The notes beneath the pieces were generated by a model. The model ran no database searches. It worked only from the letters and a program-made list of their open reading frames with translations, and was not told where the DNA came from. From Ruminococcus_C sp963590855 (GTDB taxonomy: Bacteria; Bacillota; Clostridia; Oscillospirales; Ruminococcaceae), in NCBI GenBank assembly GCA_963590855.1, contig CAVAQT010000056.1, positions 1-6,135 on the forward strand: 6,135 nt of DNA, written 5' to 3'. Every line of letters begins with the position of its first letter. The stretch's first letter is position 1. A program made the translations under genes and the position numbers. Of this stretch, positions 1 through 5,317 are shown piece after piece.

Positions 1-93
1 GGCGCCCGTAACGGCGCATGTTCGGGAAATATTTCCGGTATTCTGCGGAATTTGCGGTTCTACCAATACGATATTTAACTGAGAAAGTTTCAT
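1..93 (-). CDS. trmL: tRNA (cytidine/uridine-2'-O)-methyltransferase, TrmL/YibK family, N-terminal fragment
   Basis: Reading leftwards from an ATG at 93, 31 codons remain open to the window edge; the rest of the gene is outside. Residues 7-31 contain NIVLVEPQIPQNTGNISRTC followed by AVTGA. This is the hallmark N-terminus of TrmL/YibK (older name CspR), in which a hydrophobic strand leads into E-P-x-I-P-x-N-T-G-N-I-x-R. These SPOUT-class enzymes use S-adenosylmethionine to methylate the ribose 2'-OH of the wobble nucleotide 34 in certain tRNA-Leu species, and are usually about 150-165 residues long. The start is fixed by GAGG (complement of 102-105) eight bases upstream and by the conserved motif beginning just after it. 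The gene is divergent from the 57-residue gene to its right. The family call is confident despite the short fragment; the exact tRNA target is inferred from the family. Confidence 0.88.
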   Translation of the reverse strand, partial: MKLSQLNIVLVEPQIPQNTGNISRTCAVTGA

Positions 94-156
94 TCCAATT
101 GCCTCGCTTCATAGGTGTTTCCATAGATATGCAGGGATAAAAATAATGGTTTTTCG

Positions 157-185
157 TATACTATTTTTGCAGTAGATCTTGTCTA
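157..185. promoter_or_regulatory. Candidate overlapping divergent promoters between trmL and the 57-residue gene
   Basis: This lies inside the 119-base gap 94-212 between two divergent starts. On the plus strand TATACT (157-162) is a good -10, but the region about 17 bases upstream has no convincing -35. On the minus strand TAGACA (complement of 180-185) resembles a -35 and is followed after 16 bases by TAGTAT (complement of 158-163), a mediocre -10. Both -10 candidates use the same GTATAC palindrome, so the two polymerases would compete. These assignments were made by eye against the sigma-A consensus; the existence of promoters in this gap is more certain than their exact position. Confidence 0.35.
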
Positions 186-186
186 C
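172..186. repeat. Short inverted repeat in the divergent intergenic region
   Basis: GTAGA (172-176) and TCTAC (182-186) are perfect inverted arms around a 5-base centre (TCTTG). The repeat falls about where a plus-strand transcript starting from the 157-162 element would begin, and it overlaps the candidate minus-strand -35. It could be a small operator or a weak 5' hairpin. With 5-bp arms, chance is a real alternative. Confidence 0.3.
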
Positions 187-212
187 GCAAAAAGAAAAAA
201 GGAGCAGCTAAT

Positions 213-386
213 ATGACAGTAAAATCTATTGTTCGCGGCGTTACTGTTGGCGCAACGGTTGGAACGGTTTGCTATATGATGTCAAAAGCGACTTCAAAGC
301 AGAAACATGATATTCGCAAAAACGCAGGAAAAGCTGTAAAAGCAGCAGGTTGCATTTTAGATGATATCACATCTCTGATGTGGTAG
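213..386 (+). CDS. 57-residue glycine-zipper membrane miniprotein, function unknown
   Basis: The ATG at 213 is preceded by AAAAAAGGAG (GGAG at 201-204) with an eight-base spacer, an excellent ribosome binding site, and the TAG at 384-386 is followed by a strong terminator. The product begins MTVKSIVRGVTVGATVGTVC. Residues 6-23 are hydrophobic with a G9-x3-G13-x3-G17 glycine zipper, suited to a single close-packing membrane helix. Residues 25-45 are rich in Lys/Arg with small residues (KATSKQKHDIRKNAGK), and a short hydrophobic end finishes in LMW. This organisation resembles YtxH-like and other short Firmicute proteins (a glycine-rich membrane anchor plus a basic amphipathic tail), but that is a resemblance of layout, not a proven family. 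It stands alone as a monocistronic unit. Gene reality is well supported; function is unknown. Confidence 0.8.
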   Translation: MTVKSIVRGVTVGATVGTVCYMMSKATSKQKHDIRKNAGKAVKAAGCILDDITSLMW

Positions 387-413
387 GTTTTCTTGCAACT
401 TCCCTAGCATCAG

Positions 414-463
414 AAAATCACGCAGTTTCATCTCACTATGGAATCTGCGTGATTTTTTATTTT
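414..463 (+). terminator. Rho-independent terminator of the 57-residue gene, possibly bidirectional
   Basis: A perfect 12-bp stem is formed by AAAATCACGCAG (414-425) and CTGCGTGATTTT (445-456) around a 19-base loop. It continues into a T-rich tail (TTATTTT) on the plus strand. It starts 27 bases after the stop of the plus-strand gene. Read on the minus strand, the same stem ends in TTTT and lies about 30 bases past the flavin reductase stop, so it may end both convergent transcripts; the minus-strand U-tract is weaker. Confidence 0.88.
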
Positions 464-485
464 ATGAATTTGTCGTTATAGATGA

Positions 486-1043
486 TTACTTGAGCTGATT
501 GCCATCAGAAAAAGCGTTTCCTACCTTATCGCCCAATTTCCGATAAGTATGTGCTACGCTGTCGAATGTAATCGGCTCCAACTTTTCTGCATCGATTTTT
601 CCGTTTTCATCCAAGATGCTGTCATCAGCACACACATTGACGATTTCACCAATTACAACGCCATCTTCATTAAACTTTACCAACTTGCACTCTAATGCCA
701 TCGGCAGCTCCTGAAACAGCGGCGCGTCAACATGTTCGCTCTTTTCTGCATGAAATCCGGATTTTTCCATCTTGTCCGGTGTATTATTGCCTGATGCAAT
801 GCCAACATAATCAGAAGGTACCACTGTTTTTGCAGTTGCAAAACTTACTGTAAAGGCACCTTTTGCCTGAATATTTTTGGTCGTCTTATGGCTCGGACTC
901 AGACAGAGCATGATTTGATTGGTCTCGTAGATACCACCCCATGCCGCATTCATTGCATCTGGTTTTCCACTTTCATCATAGGTGCCGACAATGAGGACCG
1001 GCATCGGATACATCCAGGTTTGTGCACCAAAATTCTTTCTCAT
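486..1043 (-). CDS. Flavin reductase / flavoredoxin-family FMN-binding protein
   Basis: The 185-residue product fits the usual size of the flavin reductase-like domain family (split-barrel FMN-binding fold) and is cytoplasmic, with no signal or membrane segment. Visible landmarks are MPVLIVGTYDESGKPDAMNA (residues 14-33), the segment WGGIYETNQIMLCLSPSHKT (35-54) with the S-P-x-H-K-T phosphate/flavin-contact region, GAFTVSFAT (62-70), and a C-terminal ITFDSVAHTYRKLGDKVGNAF (159-179; first and last parts family-typical). Members bind FMN and act as NAD(P)H:flavin oxidoreductases or electron carriers; the partner here is unknown. The start at 1043 is preceded by GGGAG seven bases upstream. The frame stays open back to 1214, but the promoter -10 at 1093-1098 lies inside that extension, so the longer form is unlikely. 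It follows the MATE gene by 97 bases and has its own promoter; read-through from the MATE gene is possible because no hairpin separates them. Confidence 0.88.
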   Translation of the reverse strand: MRKNFGAQTWMYPMPVLIVGTYDESGKPDAMNAAWGGIYETNQIMLCLSPSHKTTKNIQAKGAFTVSFATAKTVVPSDYVGIASGNNTPDKMEKSGFHAEKSEHVDAPLFQELPMALECKLVKFNEDGVVIGEIVNVCADDSILDENGKIDAEKLEPITFDSVAHTYRKLGDKVGNAFSDGNQLK

Positions 1044-1092
1044 TTGAATGACTCCCTTTTTATTTGTTTTTGCGAAATTTCTCCGCATCTCT

Positions 1093-1121
1093 ATTATAGC
1101 ACACTTTTTTAGAAATGTCCA
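1093..1121 (-). promoter_or_regulatory. Sigma-A-type promoter of the flavin reductase gene
   Basis: On the minus strand TGGACA (complement of 1116-1121) is followed after exactly 17 bases by a perfect TATAAT (complement of 1093-1098). The -10 is preceded by TGC, an extended -10 signature. The predicted start of transcription near 1086 leaves a 5' leader of about 43 bases with a good ribosome binding site. It fits entirely in the 97-base gap after the MATE stop codon. Confidence 0.85.
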
Positions 1122-1140
1122 GTGCATATGAAAAATCGTT

Positions 1141-2535
1141 TTATTCAGTACCGCCTTTTGAAACGCTGGTTTGTTTCTGATATCGACGAGATGGATGATA
1201 CAGCAGCAAAGCAATGCCGATCAAAATCGCAGTTGCAGCTAGACTTACGGGGTAAACTAACATAATTGTCTGGAACGTTCTGCTTTTTTGAAATATGGTA
1301 TAAATCCAGGCAAACCGAATACCGCACACACCAATTGTTGTAAGTATTGCAGGGACAAGAGATATTCCGAATCCTCTCAAATATCCTGACATAACCTCGT
1401 ACAGCATACTGAAAACGTATGCAGAGAAAATTGTTACAAGACGAATATAGCCGATTCGGATTACCTCCGGATCACTGTTGAATATCGCAAGCATATATTT
1501 TCCGAAGAATAAAATTAGTCCAATTGCAGCAGCTGATGCAATTGCATCTTCCAACAAGCACAGCCCCAGCACCTTTCGGCAGCGCTTCATATTGCCTGCT
1601 CCATAATTTTGTCCCACAAAAGTCGTACATGCTTGACTGAATGAATTCAAAACATAGTATGCCAAGATTTCCAAATTGAATGCGGCACTGGATGCAGCAA
1701 TCACAGTAGTTCCCAAACTATTAATTGCAGACTGTATCACAATATTTGCCATCGCAAATACAGCACTTTGAATTCCGGCTGGAAGTCCGATCTGCACAAT
1801 GCGAAGCAAACTTTGGTTGTCTATCCGAAGTCTTTTTAAAGACACATGAACACACTTATCAGTACGCATCAATTTCCATAACAGAATCAGAGAACTAACC
1901 ACATTTGCGATTACTGTAGCAATTGCCACGCCGTTTACTGTCATATGCAAAACAATGACAAAAAACAAGTTTAGGATGACATTCAAAACGCCGGAAATCA
2001 AAAGCGCTTGTAATGGTACTTTTGTATCACCGATACTCCGGAAAACAGCCGCTTCAAAGTTATAAAGGAAGATAACCGGAAGTCCAAGAAGATAGATCCT
2101 TAAATAGAGCAATGCCTCAGGAAACACTTCATCTGGAACATTCAGCAAACCCATTACCTTTCCTGCAATGAGTTCTCCCAGTATCGTCACAGCGATACCA
2201 CAAAAAAGCGCCAAAATCAATGCGGTATGTACTGCTTTTTGCACTGACTTCATATCTTTTCTTCCGATGGCATTTGCGATTACAACATTTGCGCCTAATG
2301 CTATACCAATAAAAAGATTGAGAATCAACCCGATAATCGGGCTATTTGCACCAACGGCCGCAACAGCAACGGTCTTATCTCCAGGCGAAAAATTGCCTAC
2401 AATGGCAATATCAGAAGCATTAAACAACTGCTCTAAAATTGCAGTTGCCGCTACTGGCAATGCAAAACGCGGAAGCTTATTCCATAGTGATCCATGCAGC
2501 ATGTCTATTTTAGCATGTCCATTTTCCGTTCCCAT
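1141..2535 (-). CDS. MATE-family multidrug/Na+ (or H+) antiporter
   Basis: At 464 residues it has the normal length for a twelve-helix MATE exporter of the NorM/DinF type in the cytoplasmic membrane. Such proteins expel cationic drugs and dyes in exchange for Na+ or H+. The two pseudo-symmetric halves are visible: the N-terminal half opens with FALPVAATAILEQLFNASDI (residues 24-43, with acidic D42 in helix 1) and contains EAAVFRSIGDTKVPLQALLI (161-180). The C-terminal half opens with IGLPAGIQSAVFAMANIVIQ (249-268) and contains the family-typical GQNYGAGN (308-315) and SGYLRGFGISLVPAI (383-397). The tail is short and basic. The start at 2535 has GAGG eight bases upstream; M12 is a less supported alternative. 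It has its own strong promoter and is followed by the flavin reductase gene. The substrate cannot be read from the sequence. Confidence 0.94.
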   Translation of the reverse strand: MGTENGHAKIDMLHGSLWNKLPRFALPVAATAILEQLFNASDIAIVGNFSPGDKTVAVAAVGANSPIIGLILNLFIGIALGANVVIANAIGRKDMKSVQKAVHTALILALFCGIAVTILGELIAGKVMGLLNVPDEVFPEALLYLRIYLLGLPVIFLYNFEAAVFRSIGDTKVPLQALLISGVLNVILNLFFVIVLHMTVNGVAIATVIANVVSSLILLWKLMRTDKCVHVSLKRLRIDNQSLLRIVQIGLPAGIQSAVFAMANIVIQSAINSLGTTVIAASSAAFNLEILAYYVLNSFSQACTTFVGQNYGAGNMKRCRKVLGLCLLEDAIASAAAIGLILFFGKYMLAIFNSDPEVIRIGYIRLVTIFSAYVFSMLYEVMSGYLRGFGISLVPAILTTIGVCGIRFAWIYTIFQKSRTFQTIMLVYPVSLAATAILIGIALLLYHPSRRYQKQTSVSKGGTE

Positions 2536-2572
2536 GATACTAACCTCATTTCCCTGTTGATTTCACAATTCT

Positions 2573-2601
2573 ATTATACCACTATTTTTAGATAATGGCA
2601 A
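2573..2601 (-). promoter_or_regulatory. Sigma-A-type promoter of the MATE gene
   Basis: On the minus strand TTGCCA (complement of 2596-2601) and a perfect TATAAT (complement of 2573-2578) are 17 bases apart, close to consensus. Transcription would begin near 2566, about 30 bases before the ATG at 2535. The -35 touches the U-tract of the terminator of the upstream operon, so the two units are packed end to end without spare sequence. Confidence 0.85.
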
Positions 2602-2632
2602 ATAAAAAAGCGTGTCTAAATTAACACGCTTT
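2600..2632 (-). terminator. Rho-independent terminator of the ABC transporter/lipoprotein operon
   Basis: Read leftwards, AAAGCGTGT (complement of 2624-2632) pairs perfectly with ACACGCTTT (complement of 2607-2615) around an 8-base loop, and is followed by a T-rich run (TTTTTTATTT, complement of 2600-2609). It lies 15 bases beyond the lipoprotein stop codon at 2647, so it ends the four-gene operon and insulates the MATE gene. Confidence 0.88.
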
Positions 2633-2646
2633 CATTTCGATAAAAA

Positions 2647-3135
2647 TCATACGGGATGAGCCAAATGGGTTGATGCTTCATATCTACTGCAAATGGCTAC
2701 GCTGCCAGAAAAATTAGTATACTCCACAGACAAATACCAATCACCGCCGAATCCGTAAATACTATGGGCAATGTTGCCGCTGCTGTCTGGGGTCAATTGA
2801 ATCTCCTCACTACCGTTTTTCACTAGAATTTGTACAAATCCGGTTTGACAGGAGACAGAACCCGTAATCTCCAGACAGCGTGTTTGCAAATCACACCCTC
2901 CAAAAATGATATCCTTGCCCCGTGCCTTTTCACAAGACGCTGCATATGCACCGGTATAATTATCTTTGCCTGCGGTTCGTGCGCCAATGAGAATTGTATC
3001 CGGTGTAAGTGTCATTGTACCTATCGAAGAGATTGCCTTCTCATACCTGCTCAGGAAATTGCTTTTTGTACTACATCCGGCTGTACAAAACAAAACTGGC
3101 AAGAGAAGCAACGCTATGATTTTACTATGCTTCAT
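2647..3135 (-). CDS. Small lipoprotein, exporter-associated, function unknown
   Basis: The product has 162 residues and starts MKHSKIIALLLLPVLFCTAG followed by C21. This is a lipoprotein signal peptide with a basic N-end, a Leu-rich core and TAG-C as the lipobox (Thr at -3 is slightly atypical). The mature protein should be lipid-anchored on the outer face of the membrane. After a short linker the region 85-149 alternates hydrophobic and polar residues with turns (GSVSCQTGFVQILVKNG, WYLSVEYTNFSGSVAI), which suggests a beta-sandwich ending in a Gly-Ser-Val-type strand. Five further cysteines (68, 81, 87, 96, 149) lie in the mature part, unusual for an exported protein this small; one or two disulfides are possible. 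The start at 3135 has a GGGGG ribosome binding site seven bases upstream; an in-frame upstream ATG at 3177 would spoil the signal peptide. It overlaps the preceding 50-residue gene by ATGA and is the last gene before the terminator. No family is recognised; a role in substrate capture or sensing for the exporter is inference. Confidence 0.85.
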   Translation of the reverse strand: MKHSKIIALLLLPVLFCTAGCSTKSNFLSRYEKAISSIGTMTLTPDTILIGARTAGKDNYTGAYAASCEKARGKDIIFGGCDLQTRCLEITGSVSCQTGFVQILVKNGSEEIQLTPDSSGNIAHSIYGFGGDWYLSVEYTNFSGSVAICSRYEASTHLAHPV

Positions 3136-3284
3136 TGAACATTCCCCCTTTCTAACAGCCAATTCATAAGCTTCCAAATCAGTCCGGCAATCCCCAGAAG
3201 CAAAGCCAAAGGGATAGCCGCTGCCGCTAGCAAGAGCAGTCCGATCACTAATACAATGATACGGTAAATTCTCCCGTACCGCAT
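3132..3284 (-). CDS. 50-residue hydrophobic membrane protein, putative exporter accessory subunit
   Basis: The product begins MRYGRIYRIIVLVIGLLLLA, continues AAAIPLALLLGIAGLIW to residue 37, and ends with a short polar tail (KLMNWLLERGNVQ). Residues 9-37 form an unbroken hydrophobic stretch with Pro25 near the middle, which fits one long kinked membrane helix or a tight hairpin. The basic N-end (R2, R5, R8) predicts that this end is cytoplasmic. Its ATG shares a base with the permease stop (TAATG at 3286-3282), and its TGA overlaps the lipoprotein ATG (ATGA at 3135-3132), so it fills the permease-lipoprotein gap exactly. Its own ribosome binding site is weak (GGTG five bases upstream), which fits translation coupled to the permease. 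Precedent by analogy only: S. aureus VraH, a tiny membrane protein working with the BceAB-type exporter VraDE. The open frame and the precise overlaps make a real gene likely; the function is inferred. Confidence 0.78.
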   Translation of the reverse strand: MRYGRIYRIIVLVIGLLLLAAAAIPLALLLGIAGLIWKLMNWLLERGNVQ

Positions 3285-5317
3285 TATTTCACCAATTGAT
3301 AATAGCTGCGGGAGGTTGCCTTATACATTACGGCATACAATATACCAAAGATCAGATAACTGCCCACAGTGATGCCCACCAGAAGCGGCGTATTAGATAA
3401 TCCGAACATGAGCAACAGCTTTTGAATTAGCGGAAACGCAAAGCACAGGTGAATGCCGGATGCCAGCAGCGGTGCTGCAAAAACGGTCAGGATCTGAGAA
3501 TTAATGCTCTTTCTGATTTCTTTTCGGGTCATGCCGACTTTTTGCAGGATCTCGAATCGTGCTGCGTCTTCATAGCCCTCGGAGATCTGTTTGTAATACA
3601 TGATTAGCACTGTACCAAACAGGAATACCACGCTCAGCAGGATACCCAGAAACAGCAGTCCGCCGAACAGGGAATAAAAGCTATACCGCTGTGTCTCCAA
3701 CCCCTTGATCTCATAAAAATAGTTCGGATGCGTTTCAGACCCTTCTGCAAACTGGTCGTACAGCTGTTCAGTCAGTTCCATTTGCGTGTCAGCATCACAG
3801 TCCAGATCAAATCCCATCCAAGTCTGATAGCTAGACGCCATTTCTTTTCCGTAGGCGGCATACTGGTACTCATAGAGCTGCTTCATGGTATCTCCGTCCG
3901 GAACGACCAGATACATGGTGGGATTAATTGCAGCGGCATTGTCACCGCTTTCAGCATAGGCAGGCACTTGTTTCTGTACATGGAACTGAAGCTGGTCATC
4001 AAGGTTCAGAGAATCGCCGTTGAACTTTCCGCGGAACATATGCAGCAACACCTCATTTTTGCCCAGCGTTTCCGTTGTGCCAGTTATTTTTTCATAGGTG
4101 TCCAGCGTCACAATGTTCAGAATGACAAGATTGTCGATGCTTTCCGCATACTGCGTTCCACTGATTTCTGTGTACTTCTTTATCGAGATGTCGCTGCCAT
4201 CCAACAACGCGGTAAAATTCAGATTGTTGTAAGCGAGTTCGTTTTTTCTGGTCTGATGCGATGCCTGTAATACGGCATCCACCTGCTGTTCGATGTATGA
4301 AGCTGCTGCAATGCTCTGGTCATAATCCTTGGTGACGATTCCAACTTCAATATCTCTGGGATAACGGGTGTGCAGACTCTCATCCTCGCCGATGCGCAGA
4401 CAAAGGGAAGAAGAGATCATAACCAGTACACCGGTGGAAAGGATACAGATGGATGCCAGGCTTGCGCCATTGCGCTTCATGCGGTAGGACATGGAGGAGA
4501 CGGAAATGAAGTGGTTCAGCTTATAATAATACTTTTTGTTTTTCTGGAGCAGTTTGCACAGTGCTACAGAACCGCAGATGAACAACAAATAGGAACCGAT
4601 GATGACCAGGACAATTGCCACAAACAGCACCAACAGCGCCTGCACAGGTTCTTTGGTGGTTACTGCCAGATAATATGCCGTACTCAAAAGCACTACACCG
4701 ATCAGTGCAAGCAACCAGCGTGCCTTCGGCGGTTTCTCACCGGTCTTTTCTCCATGGAGCAGTTCTACCGGCTTTGCCACATGAATCTGTCCCAAAGAAT
4801 AGAGCAGGATCAGCACAAAGGAAAGTACCGTCAAAAGCAGCGTATTTCGTACTGCATTAGGCTCAATGACAAACACTAGTGAAGCTTGATTGGACAGCAT
4901 TTTCGCCGCACAGAGTTCTGCCAGCTTAGAGAGCAGGATGCCCATGCCCAGACCGCCCACCGTGGAAACGACAAACAGCATCAGATTCTGCCACAGGAGA
5001 ATGCGAGCAATGTTACCCTTTCCCATGCCAAGGATATTGTAAAGTCCAAATTCGGTTTTTCGCCGGCGCATGAGAAAGGAGTTCATGTAAAACAAGAAGA
5101 TCACCACAAAGAATGCCACCACAGGCACGCCCCAGGACAGGATCATTTGCATATCATCGCCGCCGCGCATTTGTTTGACAGATTTGTTATAAGTAAGATA
5201 AGAAACGATATAAAACATCATGACCAGTCCGATGCTGGTCAGCAAGAACGGCACATAGGTTTTCTTGTTCTTGATAATGCCGTGCCATGCCAGTTTCGGA
5301 TACAGATTCATTTTCAT
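3284..5317 (-). CDS. BceB-type ABC transporter permease (FtsX/MacB-like domains)
   Basis: The 677-residue protein shows the ten-helix layout of peptide-antibiotic exporters of the BceB/VraE type: helices near residues 20-42, 60-82, 107-130, 155-175, 200-218, 226-250 and 285-305, then a roughly 240-residue extracellular domain (about 306-548), then helices near 549-575, 608-630 and 645-665. The start MKMNLYPKLAWHGIIKNKKT is typical of the family, as are RRRKTEFGLYNILGMGKGNI (84-103, first cytoplasmic loop) and the ARFEILQKVGMTRKEIRKSI motif (586-605). These loops contact the ATPase in FtsX-type permeases. Such transporters remove or sense cell-wall-active peptides such as bacitracin or lantibiotics, and the large extracellular domain determines substrate and sensor-kinase coupling. 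The gene overlaps the ATPase gene by 4 nt (ATGA). GAGG is only four bases from M1 and ten from M3, so initiation at M3 is possible. The substrate is unknown. Confidence 0.93.
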   Translation of the reverse strand: MKMNLYPKLAWHGIIKNKKTYVPFLLTSIGLVMMFYIVSYLTYNKSVKQMRGGDDMQMILSWGVPVVAFFVVIFLFYMNSFLMRRRKTEFGLYNILGMGKGNIARILLWQNLMLFVVSTVGGLGMGILLSKLAELCAAKMLSNQASLVFVIEPNAVRNTLLLTVLSFVLILLYSLGQIHVAKPVELLHGEKTGEKPPKARWLLALIGVVLLSTAYYLAVTTKEPVQALLVLFVAIVLVIIGSYLLFICGSVALCKLLQKNKKYYYKLNHFISVSSMSYRMKRNGASLASICILSTGVLVMISSSLCLRIGEDESLHTRYPRDIEVGIVTKDYDQSIAAASYIEQQVDAVLQASHQTRKNELAYNNLNFTALLDGSDISIKKYTEISGTQYAESIDNLVILNIVTLDTYEKITGTTETLGKNEVLLHMFRGKFNGDSLNLDDQLQFHVQKQVPAYAESGDNAAAINPTMYLVVPDGDTMKQLYEYQYAAYGKEMASSYQTWMGFDLDCDADTQMELTEQLYDQFAEGSETHPNYFYEIKGLETQRYSFYSLFGGLLFLGILLSVVFLFGTVLIMYYKQISEGYEDAARFEILQKVGMTRKEIRKSINSQILTVFAAPLLASGIHLCFAFPLIQKLLLMFGLSNTPLLVGITVGSYLIFGILYAVMYKATSRSYYQLVK

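Noticed and set aside
18..140. 40-codon plus-strand frame at the left edge
   Set aside because: It runs antisense over the trmL start, has no ribosome binding site and no recognisable product.
2168..3169. Plus-strand frames opposite the MATE and lipoprotein genes (2168-2560, 2830-3138, 2966-3169)
   Set aside because: They are shadows of real minus-strand genes, with no coherent domain or supporting signals.
3136..3177. Longer lipoprotein start at 3177
   Set aside because: It would place 14 mostly polar residues before the signal peptide and lacks a good ribosome binding site, whereas 3135 has GGGGG at the right distance and a clean lipoprotein signal.
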